A stretch of 64,000 nucleotides of DNA from contig CALAIL010000028.1 of NCBI GenBank assembly GCA_937923255.1, positions 1 through 64,000 on the forward strand, given 5' to 3'. The translations under genes and the position numbers were made by a program. Origin of the DNA: an uncultured Propionivibrio sp. Lineage in GTDB: Bacteria > Pseudomonadota > Gammaproteobacteria > Burkholderiales > Rhodocyclaceae. The notes below the pieces were generated by a model. That model searched no databases, was not told the DNA's origin, and saw only the letters and a program-made list of their open reading frames with translations. Shown in pieces: positions 1 through 11,989 of the stretch (within the stretch, counting starts at the first letter, position 1; each line of letters opens with the position of its first letter).

Positions 1-528
1 GGCGGTTATCAGGGATCGAGCCTGTCGCACCTGCTCAGCCTGCCCAATCGCTTCTGGTCGCTCGGCCCGGCACTGGCCATGAACCTGTTCGATGCGGGGG
101 CGCGTTCCGCCGCCAAGGCGCGGGCAAGCGCGGCCTACGATGAGTCGGTGGCGGCGTACCGGCAGACCGTGCTGGCGGGGTTTCAGGAAGTTGAGGACGC
201 ATTGATGAGCCTGCGCCTGCTGGCCGAAGCCGCCGGCATTCAGGAAGAGGCCGTGCGCGCCGCTGCCGAGGCTTTGCAGATTGCGGATGACCAGTACCTG
301 GCGGGAACGGTGAGTTATCTGAATGTCGTTTCGGCGCAGGCCGCCTCTTTGAATGCCGAACGCAGCGCCATCGACATTGCCGGCCGCCGCCTGCTGGCTG
401 CCGCGGCGCTGATCAAGGCGCTGGGCGGCGACTGGTCGCCGGCGGCAGATGATGCGGAAAATGCCGGAAGCGCGGGAGAAACGAAAGAGGCAGGGAAGGC
501 TGACGCCGCCCAGGCGGTACGGGATTGA
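1..528 (+). CDS. RND efflux outer-membrane channel protein (NodT/OprM family), C-terminal part
   Basis: The reading frame is open from base 1 and ends at the TGA at 526-528, so this is the last 175 codons of a gene that begins outside the window. The stretch RFWSLGPALA followed by NLFDAG is the conserved signature of the second repeat of TolC-like outer-membrane factors. The following helix-rich segment (YRQTVLAGFQEVEDAL, then a later QAASLNAERSAIDI) also matches the family. Such proteins form the outer-membrane duct of tripartite RND pumps. The partner pump genes would lie to the left. The last 30 residues are Ala/Glu/Lys-rich and look like a poorly conserved tail. Family assignment is firm; substrate is unknown. 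Confidence 0.88.
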   Translation, partial: GGYQGSSLSHLLSLPNRFWSLGPALAMNLFDAGARSAAKARASAAYDESVAAYRQTVLAGFQEVEDALMSLRLLAEAAGIQEEAVRAAAEALQIADDQYLAGTVSYLNVVSAQAASLNAERSAIDIAGRRLLAAAALIKALGGDWSPAADDAENAGSAGETKEAGKADAAQAVRD

Positions 529-719
529 GCGTGTGCAAGGCCATGAGGCAGCGAATGCATACGCCGGCTGCCGCGTCGGCTTTAGGCCGGCCAGTGGCGA
601 GGCCATGCGCAATCCCCGGCTGCCCAACGCATCATTCACTGCATTTACTGCGCCGCGCCAAGGATGCAGCTTGTACGGTGTTTCGTTACATCGTCCGCAC
701 GCATGACCGCCTGCCCCGC

Positions 720-850
720 AGCCCGTATGGATTGGGCGTTTGCGGGCAGGCTGCCTTGCAGCCCTTTATTTACGGGGGTTTCAGAGAGGGGTGCCCGAAA
801 TCCCTTTATTGACGCGGGGTTCAGAGAGAGGGCAGTAATCCCTTTACTGC
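720..850 (+). repeat. 40-bp unit array (three units plus a partial one)
   Basis: Units begin at 720, 760 and 800, exactly 40 bp apart, and a degenerate partial unit follows at 840. The second and third contain the cores TTTATTTACGGGGG and TTTATTGACGCGGG seen in arrays elsewhere in the window. The delta unit that normally closes an array is missing. The rest of 529-1057 holds no gene that I can support. Confidence 0.7.
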
Positions 851-1057
851 TGCCGTCCAGCCTTGCCGTCGCCCGAATTATCACGGCAAGGATTGTGGCG
901 GAGCGGAACGCCGAGACCAGGACGGCTGGCGCGGCGAGGGACGCTGGAAGCATCGGCAGTGCCAGGGATAGAGGGCGTGCGTAAAGGCGGGCGTGTGTGA
1001 GGGCGGGGCGGCCAGTGCTTCCTTGGAGCGCACGGCGCGTGCGAAGGGCCGGGCGAT

Positions 1058-1579
1058 TCAGCAGGGCGCCAGCTCGTCGCGGTAGCGCCGCCAGTTCCTG
1101 ACATAGCGCTCGGCGCTGGACGGCAGGTTGGCTACCTCATCATCCGTCAGCTGGCGCACAACCTTGCCCGGCACGCCCATGATCAAGGAACGCTCGGGAA
1201 AGACCTTACCTTCGGGCACCAGTGTGTGGGCGGCGACAATGGAATCGCGGCCGATGACTGAATGGTTGAGCAACACCGCGCCCATGCCGATCAGGCAGTT
1301 ATCGCCGATGGTGCAGCCGTGCAGCATGACCATGTGGCCGACGGTGACGCCCTTGCCAATGCGGACGACGATGCCGCGATTGGTGTGGATGATGGAGCCG
1401 TCCTGAATGTTGCTGTTTTCGCCGATGATGATCTTGTCCGTATCGCCGCGCACCGTGCAGCCCCACCAGACAGAAGAATTTTTTGCCATCTCCACGTCGG
1501 CCATGACGACAGCGTTGGGGGCGATCCAGCTTTCTGGATCGAGGGTCGGGGCAAGATTGCCAAGTCGGTAGGTGGGCAT
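1058..1579 (-). CDS. gamma-carbonic-anhydrase family protein (YrdA/PaaY-like, left-handed beta helix)
   Basis: This 173-residue protein consists largely of hexapeptide repeats (for example GENSNIQDGSIIH and GDNCLIGMGAVLL), which fold as a left-handed beta helix and trimerise. Three histidines at residues 65, 82 and 87 occupy the positions that bind the metal in gamma-class carbonic anhydrases. The ending IMGVPGKVVRQL with a C-terminal helix is typical of the YrdA/CaiE branch. Members bind zinc, but many show no proven carbonic anhydrase activity, so I do not assign a reaction. It is transcribed alone, with a purine-rich AGGAGA just before the ATG. Confidence 0.9.
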   Translation of the reverse strand: MPTYRLGNLAPTLDPESWIAPNAVVMADVEMAKNSSVWWGCTVRGDTDKIIIGENSNIQDGSIIHTNRGIVVRIGKGVTVGHMVMLHGCTIGDNCLIGMGAVLLNHSVIGRDSIVAAHTLVPEGKVFPERSLIMGVPGKVVRQLTDDEVANLPSSAERYVRNWRRYRDELAPC

Positions 1580-1765
1580 GATGTCTCCTCGTCACGGGCA
1601 GTGACATGAAAAAGTTGTATTGAAAACGCCGGCAACAAGTATAGCTTGGCGGGGCGATTAATGAATGGTTCGATACGGCGCCCGGAAAGTGGGCGTCTCC
1701 AGGGAGGCAGGAAAGCGGGAAAGCAGGATACCGCCCGCCTGTACCGTGCGCAGCGCCGGCCTGTG

Positions 1766-1800
1766 AAAAAGCCCGCAACGCTCAGGTACGCGGGCTTGTA
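1766..1800 (-). terminator. possible intrinsic terminator, minus strand
   Basis: The stem AAGCCCGC/GCGGGCTT (1769-1776 with 1790-1797) is followed on the minus strand by a short T run. No minus-strand gene lies directly upstream of it. The nearest ones are tRNA-Ser and serS beyond the 1.9-3.4 kb gene pair. The rest of 1580-1944 shows nothing I can support as a gene. Confidence 0.45.
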
Positions 1801-1944
1801 TTGTCATCGTTACGTCGAAAACCGGACTGTTTCGGATGGGACTTTGCCAGACGGGACGAACTGACGGGTCATTGAGGAAATTTCGCCCGGCCTTTGCGCC
1901 AAGGTTTTTACGACAGGATTTCTAAGAAGGGGTTTTTGTCTACG

Positions 1945-2448
1945 ATGGCAGCGACCGAGACCGGCTCAAAGGCCATGCTAGGCGACTCCGAACAGTTCGA
2001 AGCGGGTGTAGGGCCGAACATTACCCAAGCCGCTATCATTCTTCGCAATAACGTCGCCAAGATCGCCGCCTTGAAAACCGACGAAACCCGCACGCTTGTT
2101 CAAAAGCACGAAGCCGCTGCGATTCTTTCCGAACGCACGGTTCAAGCACTGGAAAAGGCGAAAACGGCTATCAGCGAACGCGCCGAATACCTGACACAAG
2201 CCGGGCAGGAAGCCGCCGCCGTGTTCTTCAATACGAAGTCGTACCTGTTGAACATGAACGCCGAAAACTTCCACAAAATCCGCTTTGAAACCGTCGAACA
2301 GTACGCGCCGAAGGCATGGGAAAAAATGACCGCCGTTGTAAAGCTGGTCGAACTGCCCGCGAAGTACGACCGCACCATTCAGGCCGTGAAAGGCAGCTTC
2401 CACAATCCAACGCTTGCGGCGCGTGCGAAATCGCGCGTCGAAGTCTGA
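1945..2448 (+). CDS. hypothetical protein, helical, possibly phasin-like
   Basis: I do not recognise this 167-residue protein. It is predicted to be almost entirely helical and rich in Ala, Glu and Lys. It has segments such as ALEKAKTAISERAEYLTQA and no signal peptide or membrane span. The overall look recalls phasins or other granule/coiled-coil proteins, but I see no diagnostic motif. I chose the ATG at 1945 because an AAGAAGG sequence lies upstream; an in-frame TTG at 1894 would add 17 residues. A clear terminator follows at 2480-2503. Its composition differs slightly from the surrounding housekeeping genes and it lies with the next gene beside tRNA-Ser, so acquisition is possible. Confidence 0.6.
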   Translation: MAATETGSKAMLGDSEQFEAGVGPNITQAAIILRNNVAKIAALKTDETRTLVQKHEAAAILSERTVQALEKAKTAISERAEYLTQAGQEAAAVFFNTKSYLLNMNAENFHKIRFETVEQYAPKAWEKMTAVVKLVELPAKYDRTIQAVKGSFHNPTLAARAKSRVEV

Positions 2449-2479
2449 CCGAACCCAGTCGTGCCATTGGGGACTTTTG

Positions 2480-2503
2480 CCCGGCCTTGTGCCGGGTTTT
2501 TTT
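2480..2503 (+). terminator. intrinsic terminator after the 1945 gene
   Basis: The stem CCCGGC (2480-2485) pairs with GCCGGG (2491-2496) and is followed by seven T. A similar but weaker GCCCGGCC...GGTTTTT sequence lies at about 1885-1911, upstream of the same gene. Confidence 0.75.
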
Positions 2504-2513
2504 ATGCTGAACA

Positions 2514-3311
2514 ATGGATGTATTCAACACATGGATGATTGAAGTGGTACGCCCGATTCCCGAATGGTTCAAACTGACCGACGCAACGACTTCCGAAACG
2601 ATGAAGCGTATTGCCGACGCAGTTGCGTCGAACAACATGGCATTGCAAGTGAAATTTGCCCCCATGCTTGCCCATTGGTTCATGCTTGATTCCCTATTTC
2701 TTGCGAACCAAGCGAACCGGGATGGAATGCACGCGAACGCCCTTGCACTGACCCGCCAATGTATCGAAGCGGTCGGAGTCATTGAACTGGGCATTTGCGG
2801 CCATGCCAACGCCGAAGCCGTCCTTGCACAGTGGGACGAAGATCGAATTACGCCGGGTAAGCTTCGCGCTTGGTTGCAAAATAACGTATGGAAGAACTAC
2901 GGAAATGGACTTTGGAACGAACCTTGGGCCGTATTCATGCGCGAGTTTGCGGCGGCAATCCAGCCATATGCGCACTACGGACGAAGCTTGGCACAATGGC
3001 AACTTCGGCTTCATCGTCTGCCTACTGCGACAGAATCCGGCGAAGACTTAACGGCAATCATCGAAATGCGCCCCCGCGCCTATGACGCACAGAAGGCGAC
3101 GCGTATCACCCTGTACCACGCCCTACTGGCCTATGTGCTTGGTCGGGTCTGGATGGCCGCCAATCCCAGCGATGCCGGGTTCAACGCTTTGATTGGCAGC
3201 TTTGGAATAGCCCTTGGAAAGTCACGCTACCTAGACGGCCATTCGACAGATTGGGGGAAACAGTTCTGGGCGATGCTTGGGGAGCGTAACGGCGGAACCG
3301 TTCTCGAATAA
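2514..3311 (+). CDS. hypothetical protein, 265 residues
   Basis: The frame is clearly coding. It starts with an ATG 11 bases after the preceding T run, ends at 3311 and is followed at once by a hairpin. The protein has no signal peptide. It contains scattered Trp and His residues and helical stretches such as ALALTRQCIEAVGVIELGI, and a near-hydrophobic helix around ITLYHALLAYVLGRVWM. I do not recognise the family. The organisation resembles uncharacterised proteins of accessory DNA, and the position beside a tRNA-Ser gene fits that, but I see no integrase or attachment repeat. Confidence 0.65.
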   Translation: MDVFNTWMIEVVRPIPEWFKLTDATTSETMKRIADAVASNNMALQVKFAPMLAHWFMLDSLFLANQANRDGMHANALALTRQCIEAVGVIELGICGHANAEAVLAQWDEDRITPGKLRAWLQNNVWKNYGNGLWNEPWAVFMREFAAAIQPYAHYGRSLAQWQLRLHRLPTATESGEDLTAIIEMRPRAYDAQKATRITLYHALLAYVLGRVWMAANPSDAGFNALIGSFGIALGKSRYLDGHSTDWGKQFWAMLGERNGGTVLE

Positions 3312-3349
3312 AGCCCCACAACTGCTATTCTACTGTTTTGTTGTGGGCT
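3312..3349 (+). terminator. hairpin after the 2514 gene
   Basis: AGCCCCACAAC (3312-3322) pairs with GTTGTGGGCT (3340-3349) with one bulged base. It lies directly after the stop codon at 3309-3311. The T-rich tail is weak. Confidence 0.55.
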
Positions 3350-3359
3350 TCTATGTAGG

Positions 3360-3396
3360 ATAGAATCAAGATAGCGCAATAAATTCTTGATTCTAT
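3360..3396. terminator. 11-bp perfect inverted repeat beside tRNA-Ser
   Basis: ATAGAATCAAG (3360-3370) and CTTGATTCTAT (3386-3396) are perfect inverted copies around a 15-base loop. They lie just beyond the 3' end of the tRNA, so the likely job is termination of the minus-strand serS/tRNA transcript. The low GC leaves that uncertain. Confidence 0.5.
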
Positions 3397-3404
3397 TGAA
3401 TGTT

Positions 3405-3494
<90 letters not shown>

Positions 3495-3628
3495 GTCTGG
3501 GCGCGGATTCTAACACAACCCGCCGGCAAGTCGATGCGGCGTATCGGCACGTCCCGGCAAAAAATCGGGCGATCAGGCGATGGGTCGATCTGCCGGGGCT
3601 GGTGAGCGGATGAGGCTGAGCAGCCTGT

Positions 3629-6384
<2,756 letters not shown>

Positions 6385-6499
6385 GATGCGTGTGCGCCGA
6401 AAGGTTGATCACAGCCGGGACGCTTGCCGCGAAGGACGGCCCTGCGAAACAGCGCGCCGGAAGCATCCGGCGCCGGATGTGCCGGAAAGGCTGAGAAAT

Positions 6500-6620
6500 C
6501 CGGGCAGGGTGGAGAGACAGAAAAACCCGTCCCCCGCTGAAATGCCCAAAAGACGCGGGCTTCAGGCCGGCGGAAATGCCGGTGGAACGGGCGTTTGCGG
6601 GGTGACTGGTGCAGCGCTGA
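6500..6620 (+). repeat. 40-bp unit array, first copy upstream of rarA
   Basis: A delta unit (core AAATGCCCAAAAGACGCGGG) occupies 6540-6579 and a diverged unit follows at 6580-6619. The flanks from about 6517 to 6610 are repeated at about 6780-6875. Together with the next array it fills most of the gap between rarA and lolA (6385-6894), where I see no gene. Confidence 0.65.
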
Positions 6621-6779
6621 ACGTTCCGGATGCGCTGGGAAGATAAAACAATGCCGTGTCGAAGATTTTGTGCGCGCTGGGGATACAGAAAATTCCAGAA
6701 GCGCTGGAGGGACTGAGGAATCCGGGCAGGCTGGAAAAGTGAAACGATGCGGCGCTGAAAATTCTAGGTACGTTGGAGA

Positions 6780-6883
6780 GGCAGAAAAATCCGCACCCCG
6801 CTGAAATGCCCAAAAGACGCGGGCTTCAGGCCGGCGGAAGCGCCCGTGGAATGAGCGTTTGCGGGGTGTCCGGTGCGCCGCCA
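6780..6883 (+). repeat. 40-bp unit array, second copy upstream of rarA
   Basis: The delta unit is at 6804-6843 and a diverged unit at 6844-6883. With its left flank it is a direct repeat of the array about 264 bp to the left. Confidence 0.65.
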
Positions 6884-6894
6884 GGGCGGTCTGT

Positions 6895-7596
6895 TTATTC
6901 GCGGATGACATCGGCGCCTTCCGGCGGCGTGAAGCGCAGCAGCGAAGGGTCGAGCGCCGGGTTGTGCTCCAGGTTGGAGAAGCGCAGCCGCGTCGTCTGG
7001 CCGAAATTGTCGAACAGTTCCATCGCTTTCAGCGTGTTGCCGGAAAAGCCCAGTTGCAGGCGCTCGAAGCCGCTGTCGGAATTTTTTGGCCGCGCTTCGA
7101 CCCACGTCAGCCCGTCGCGTTCGCCCGCTTCGTGCAGGGTGAAATTCTTTTCGAGGGTGCTTTTGCCGCCTTTGCCGTCATCGCCTCCAGCCAGCAGCGC
7201 GGCGGGCGTGCTGCCGAGCGCCGCGTCCATTTTTTTGACCGTGACCTGCCGGAGTTCGGGGTCGTAAATCCAGACCTGCTTGCCGTCGCCGACCAGCAGC
7301 TGGCTGTAGGGTTTATCGATCTGCCAGCGGAATTTTCCGGGGCGGGAGAAGATCATGACGCCGGAAGATTCCTGCGGGCGCCGGCCATGGGCGTCATTGC
7401 GGGCGGTGACGGTTTGCGTGAAGTCGGCGCGCAGCGTTTTGGCCGTTTCAAGAAAATGATGCAGGCGGTCGATGCCGCCTGCCTGCGCGGTGAGCGGGAG
7501 GGCGAGGAGCGCGGACAGAATGAGGCGTTTTGCGCATGCGCAGAACCGGCGCAAATTTGCCGCCGGACGCACGTTGGCGTCGGGTTCTTGCCGCAT
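6895..7596 (-). CDS. lolA: outer-membrane lipoprotein carrier protein LolA
   Basis: LolA takes lipoproteins from the LolCDE exporter and ferries them across the periplasm to LolB. With the ATG at 7596 the protein has 233 residues. Its N terminus is a good signal peptide (RRFCACAKRLILSALLALPL then TAQA). The mature part shows the family features FLETAKTLRADFTQTV, GVMIFSRPGKFRWQIDKPY and VWIYDPELRQVTV. An in-frame start at 7785 would place it 3 bp from ftsK but would add a 63-residue Arg/Phe/Pro-rich leader before the signal peptide, so I prefer 7596. The Shine-Dalgarno sequence there is weak. Confidence 0.92.
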   Translation of the reverse strand: MRQEPDANVRPAANLRRFCACAKRLILSALLALPLTAQAGGIDRLHHFLETAKTLRADFTQTVTARNDAHGRRPQESSGVMIFSRPGKFRWQIDKPYSQLLVGDGKQVWIYDPELRQVTVKKMDAALGSTPAALLAGGDDGKGGKSTLEKNFTLHEAGERDGLTWVEARPKNSDSGFERLQLGFSGNTLKAMELFDNFGQTTRLRFSNLEHNPALDPSLLRFTPPEGADVIRE

Positions 7597-7788
7597 CGTG
7601 ACGGGGCGCGCTTCCTGCTGCCCACGTCCGGACGCCGAAGGGCGTGGGGGATGGGGCGAAGAAAATCGGGGAAAGCGGGAAAAGCAGGAAAAGCGAAAAA
7701 AGCGTGTTTCCAGCCTCGTTTCTGGCAGCATGACAGACCTCTTTGCGTCAATGTGGATACGGTGCGGCCGCGCGGCGGTTTTCATGGC

Positions 7789-10149
7789 TTACTGGTTTTC
7801 GCCGCGCGCCAGGACGGTGCGGCCGCCGCGTTCGTCCATTTGCGAGACGAGTCCGGCTTTTTCCATCGCTTCGATGAGCCGCGCCGAGCGGTTGTAGCCG
7901 ATGCGCAGGTGGCGCTGCACCAGCGAGATCGAGGCGCGGCGGTTCTTCAGCACGATGTCGACGGCCTGATCGTAGAGCGGGTCGGATTCGGCATCGTTGG
8001 AGGCTTCGCCGCCGCGTTCGCCGTTTTCATTTTCGTCGCCGCCGACGAGCACTTCTTCAACGTATTGCGGCGGCGCCGTCGTTTTCAGATGTTCGACAAC
8101 GCGATGCACTTCATCGTCGGCGACAAAAGCGCCGTGCACGCGCGTCGGGTAGCCCGTGCCGGGCGCAAGGTAGAGCATGTCGCCCTGTCCGAGCAGGGTT
8201 TCCGCGCCCATCTGGTCGAGAATCGTGCGCGAGTCGATTTTTGAGGAGACCTGGAAGGAAATGCGCGTCGGGATATTGGCCTTGATCAGGCCGGTGATGA
8301 CGTCGACGGATGGGCGCTGCGTCGCCAGAATCAGGTGAATGCCGGCCGCCCGCGCCTTCTGCGCCAGCCGGGCGATCAACTGTTCGACCTTTTTGCCGGC
8401 GATCATCATCAGGTCGGCCAGCTCGTCGATGATGACAACGATGTAGGGTATGGGGCTGAGCGGTTCCGGGCTTTCCGGCGTCAACGACAGCGGGTTGGTC
8501 AGGCGCGTTCCGCTTTTTTCGCTGTCGCGGATGCGGCTGTTGAGGCCGGCAATATTGCGCACGCCCAGCGCCGACATCAGTTTGTAGCGCCGCTCCATTT
8601 CGCCGACGCACCAGTTGAGGGCGTTGGCCGCCTGCTTCATGTCGACGACGACCGGCGCGAGCAGGTGGGGAATGCCTTCGTAGATCGAGAGTTCGAGCAT
8701 TTTCGGGTCGACCAGGATCAGCCGCACGTTTTCCGGCTCGGACTTGTAGAGCAGGGAAAGAATCATCGCATTGATGCCGACCGACTTGCCCGAGCCGGTG
8801 GTGCCGGCGACCAGCAAATGCGGCATCTTGGCCAGATCGACGACCACCGGCTGGCCGCCGATGTCCTTGCCGAGCGTCATCGCCAGCGGCGAGTGCATGT
8901 CGTGATAGGCCGCGCTGGAAATGATTTCGGACAGCCGCACCGTCTGCCGCCGGGCATTCGGCAGCTCCAGCGCCATGCACGATTTGCCGGGCACCGTCTC
9001 GACAACGCGGATCGAAACCATCGACAGCGCGCGCGCCAGATCCTTGGAAAGATTGACGATCTGCGCGCCCTTGACACCGACGGCCGGTTCGATTTCATAG
9101 CGTGTGATGACCGGGCCGGGATAGGCCGCCAGCACCTTGACCTGGACGCCGAATTCGCCCAGCTTGCGCTCGATCAGGCGCGAGGTGTATTCCAGCGTTT
9201 CGACGTCGACCTGCTCGGTCGACTCAGGCGCCGGTTCCAGTAAGTGCAGGGGCGGCAACAGGCCGCCGACAACCGCTTCCGGGAACAGCGCCGCCTGGCG
9301 TTCGCGTTCGATGCGTTTGTCGGCCTTGGCCGAACGCTTGATGACCGGGTCGGGCGCTTCGACAAAAATCGGCTCGTGCGGCGGCATCCGCTGCTTTTCG
9401 TCTTCGACCCTGGCTTCGCGCTCGCGCGCCACTTCGCGGCCGATGCGCCGGTCCTGCCACAGCTCGAACAGGCGGTAAACGCCGGTGACGCTCATTTCCA
9501 GCACCGCGCCGATACATTCGGCGGCGTTGAGCCACGACATGCCGGAAAAGACGCTCCAGCCCAGCATCCACAGCGCCAGCAGGGTAATCGTTGCGCCCGT
9601 ATAGCCGAGATAGCGCATCGAAAGATTGCCCAGCTCCACGCCCAGCATGCCGCCCGGCGCCAGCGGCAATTGTGCCGAAAGCGAATGGAAGCGCAGCGCT
9701 TCCAGCCCGCAGCTAGACAGCATCAGCAGGACAAAACCGGCAAGTGCGATGTAGACGGGGCGGCGGTCGGCGCCGCGCAAACCGTCGAGGCGGCGATAGC
9801 CCCACCAGATAAAGGCCAGCAAAAAGACCACCCACCACCACGCCGACAGGCCGAAGACATAAAGCAGCAAATCGGCGAGCCAGGCGCCGCTGCGGCCGGC
9901 CGGATTGCTCAACATGGCATGGGAGGCGGCGTGCGACCAGCCCGGGTCGCCGCGCCGGTAGCCCCAGAGTGATAAGGTCAGAAAAGCGCACAGGGCGATC
10001 AGCACCAGCCAGCGGGATTCCTGGAGCACCGCGACAAGTTTCTTGGGCAGCGGCGCGGGATCATTGACGCCCGTGCGCCCCGTACCGCCTGCGCGCCCCG
10101 CGCCCCCAGCGCCATTTTTCCTGCCGGAAGATTTACGCAAGATGGCCAT
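7789..10149 (-). CDS. ftsK: DNA translocase FtsK
   Basis: FtsK couples chromosome segregation to septation and activates XerCD at dif. The first 210 residues carry four membrane segments. A fairly short linker follows, so this 786-residue form lacks the long Pro/Gln-rich linker of E. coli. The motor has Walker [13 protein letters not shown] at about 449-460 and the Walker B region [15 protein letters not shown]. The C-terminal winged-helix gamma domain ([20 protein letters not shown]) reads KOPS sequences. It heads the minus-strand set ftsK, lolA, rarA, serS. Confidence 0.97.
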   Translation of the reverse strand: MAILRKSSGRKNGAGGAGRAGGTGRTGVNDPAPLPKKLVAVLQESRWLVLIALCAFLTLSLWGYRRGDPGWSHAASHAMLSNPAGRSGAWLADLLLYVFGLSAWWWVVFLLAFIWWGYRRLDGLRGADRRPVYIALAGFVLLMLSSCGLEALRFHSLSAQLPLAPGGMLGVELGNLSMRYLGYTGATITLLALWMLGWSVFSGMSWLNAAECIGAVLEMSVTGVYRLFELWQDRRIGREVAREREARVEDEKQRMPPHEPIFVEAPDPVIKRSAKADKRIERERQAALFPEAVVGGLLPPLHLLEPAPESTEQVDVETLEYTSRLIERKLGEFGVQVKVLAAYPGPVITRYEIEPAVGVKGAQIVNLSKDLARALSMVSIRVVETVPGKSCMALELPNARRQTVRLSEIISSAAYHDMHSPLAMTLGKDIGGQPVVVDLAKMPHLLVAGTTGSGKSVGINAMILSLLYKSEPENVRLILVDPKMLELSIYEGIPHLLAPVVVDMKQAANALNWCVGEMERRYKLMSALGVRNIAGLNSRIRDSEKSGTRLTNPLSLTPESPEPLSPIPYIVVIIDELADLMMIAGKKVEQLIARLAQKARAAGIHLILATQRPSVDVITGLIKANIPTRISFQVSSKIDSRTILDQMGAETLLGQGDMLYLAPGTGYPTRVHGAFVADDEVHRVVEHLKTTAPPQYVEEVLVGGDENENGERGGEASNDAESDPLYDQAVDIVLKNRRASISLVQRHLRIGYNRSARLIEAMEKAGLVSQMDERGGRTVLARGENQ

Positions 10150-10260
10150 GCTTTACGCGCGGAAAGAAGATGGAAACAGATTGAAAGCAAGCTTCATGGA
10201 GCGAAATTATACTGAAACTGCCGGCAAGGTCGCTCGGCCAGGGCAGAAAGGCTGCGCCGC

Positions 10261-10887
10261 TTAGCTTGCGGAGGCTGCGGCGGGTCTGAGGACTTTCAGA
10301 ATGAACTCTTCTCTATGCATGATACGACGTTCACATATACCGGAATTTCCGCGAGCAGCATACAGGCCATTGATGGCTCTTTCTACCCAGCCGCCAGCAT
10401 AGGAGATATTGACGTAACGCCCAAGTACTTCGCCGGTTGCCCGAACGTAAACAAGATCTTCGTTACGTAAATAAATATCTTTAAGATTCCCAGGTTTGTA
10501 TTTATAAGCGTATTCACTCATTGGTATAATGTCGACCTCGTGCAAGTACGTTCCGTCAGGGCGCAGGCTAAGGCGTGAATACTTCCCAGGAGAATCTTCA
10601 CCTTCCATAAATTGATATTCCCCGGCGCTTAACCAGGCTTTATCTGGCCGAATACTCGGGCTTTCAAAGCCTTTCACCCCTTCTACAACCCGATAGATGT
10701 GCAGCCCGCCCTCCTGCGCACACAGCCGTTTGAGCTTGTGGCGGCCATACACTGCATCGGCCGTGGGAATCAACAGGGCAATCACGATCACCAGCGCTTT
10801 GCCCCAATAGGATTTAACCCGTTCAAGCACTTTCCGGACGGCGCGGTAATACAGCCAGGTCAGAAAGAAAATAAGCAGTGCGGCCAT
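10261..10887 (-). CDS. two-helix membrane protein, putative immunity protein, paralog 1
   Basis: This 208-residue protein starts with two hydrophobic segments (about residues 2-14 and 31-45). Next comes a conserved C-x4-GLHIYR stretch, a variable soluble domain and the ending EEFILKVLRP. The same plan (two N-terminal helices, C..aG-vkVY, closing LKxLKP) recurs in the genes ending at 11189, 12324 and 14008, so they are paralogs. Each lies just downstream of a broken lipase/RTX toxin gene or of the 141-residue gene. From that context I infer an inner-membrane immunity role. I cannot assign a named family with certainty. Confidence 0.7.
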   Translation of the reverse strand: MAALLIFFLTWLYYRAVRKVLERVKSYWGKALVIVIALLIPTADAVYGRHKLKRLCAQEGGLHIYRVVEGVKGFESPSIRPDKAWLSAGEYQFMEGEDSPGKYSRLSLRPDGTYLHEVDIIPMSEYAYKYKPGNLKDIYLRNEDLVYVRATGEVLGRYVNISYAGGWVERAINGLYAARGNSGICERRIMHREEFILKVLRPAAASAS

Positions 10888-11187
10888 TTAAGTGGTCTCT
10901 TTGTAGAAGTAGGGGTAATTGGCGCTGACATATGGGCCGAAAGCGCCGTTAAATTCATAGGTATTGTTCCCCGCGCCGCCGATGAGCTCATCGTCGCCCA
11001 GCCCGCCTTTCGCCGTCGGCTGGAAGATTTTCTCGCCCAAGGTGTCCAAATCACCCTCCCGCTCACCTGGAACGCGTTTTGCCTCATTGGCGTCTTTTAT
11101 GATGACATCAATATCATTGATATTGGTCCAGTTGACATAGGCCAGGTTGGAAAGCGCGGAGTATTCAAAAAGGCTCTGGATGTTCAT
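10888..11187 (-). pseudogene. RTX/lipase toxin deletion derivative, N terminus joined to calcium-binding repeats
   Basis: The 99 codons are open from the ATG at 11187. The first part (SLFEYSALSNLAYVNW) matches the N terminus of the toxin remnant at 12177-12296. The later part carries two imperfect RTX nonapeptides (GGLGDDELI and GGAGNNTYEF), normally found hundreds of residues further on in such toxins. The simplest reading is an in-frame internal deletion that removed the lipase core. It abuts the start of paralog 1 with no gap, the expected toxin-then-immunity order. It could still be expressed as a small protein. Confidence 0.6.
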
Positions 11188-11188
11188 T

Positions 11189-11893
11189 TCAATCTCCTTG
11201 TGCAGATTTACGCGCAGGTTTGAGAGTGGCAAGAATTAGCTCTTTATAGCTAACTCTATTCGGATATTCTGGCGTCGCTTCCTCGCCACAATGCCAAGGC
11301 GAGAAGCCTGAACCCGTTCCGGTCAGGCCGATAAACAGGCTGTCAATGAAAGAGGGATAGATATCAATCCGTATCAGCTCGCCAAGCACTTCCCTTGTCC
11401 GTATATTGACGACCATGACGCTCTCCATGGAAAAGTATTTATACAAGACAACCGGGTCTTTATACGTTATTTCATACTCCGATGCATATTGTTTCACCTG
11501 GGTTACGACAGGTTTTCCATCTTCAATGGTATGCCTGGTTATTATCGGATTGTCTGGAGTACCTCCGCCGCTTTCCACAAATGAAAAGCCATACTTCGAA
11601 AAAAATTCAATATTTTCACTCCACCGAAACCCGTCCGCCTGCGCCGTCTTGTAGACCTTCAGCCCTGCGTGCGCACGACATAACCGGCTGGCTTTGTAAC
11701 TAATATAGAATATTTCCAGCAATGGCGCAGAAACCAGAAAAACGGCAAGCGCCAGCGGAATCGACCAGCGCAAGAATTTAGGCAGTTTCCGCAAAAGGAT
11801 AGCAATCAAGAATGAAATAAAAAGCGCCAGCGGGACATAAACAATCACATAGCCCGCCATGCCAACACCAGTCATATAGAAATGGTCGAACAT
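11189..11893 (-). CDS. two-helix membrane protein, putative immunity protein, paralog 2
   Basis: This 234-residue protein has two long hydrophobic segments at about residues 14-37 and 44-62. The conserved CRAHAGLKVYKTAQADGF follows, then a soluble domain, and the end is LILATLKPARKSAQGD. It overlaps nothing and lies 1 bp upstream of the deleted toxin gene whose ATG is at 11187. Together with paralogs 1, 3 and 4 it forms the array of putative immunity genes. GC content is visibly lower than in ftsK. The function is inferred from context only. Confidence 0.68.
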   Translation of the reverse strand: MFDHFYMTGVGMAGYVIVYVPLALFISFLIAILLRKLPKFLRWSIPLALAVFLVSAPLLEIFYISYKASRLCRAHAGLKVYKTAQADGFRWSENIEFFSKYGFSFVESGGGTPDNPIITRHTIEDGKPVVTQVKQYASEYEITYKDPVVLYKYFSMESVMVVNIRTREVLGELIRIDIYPSFIDSLFIGLTGTGSGFSPWHCGEEATPEYPNRVSYKELILATLKPARKSAQGD

Positions 11894-11989
11894 GCTTCTA
11901 TTTTCCTTATCTTCAAATCAGATCATGCATTGAACGGGGAAAAGTGGCGCTGCAATAGGTTTATTCGTCACTGGGCAGTGGATTGAAAA

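Noticed and set aside
1894..3404. An integrated element with attachment sites at tRNA-Ser
   Set aside because: I looked for a copy of the tRNA 3' end near 1.8-1.9 kb and for an integrase gene and found neither.
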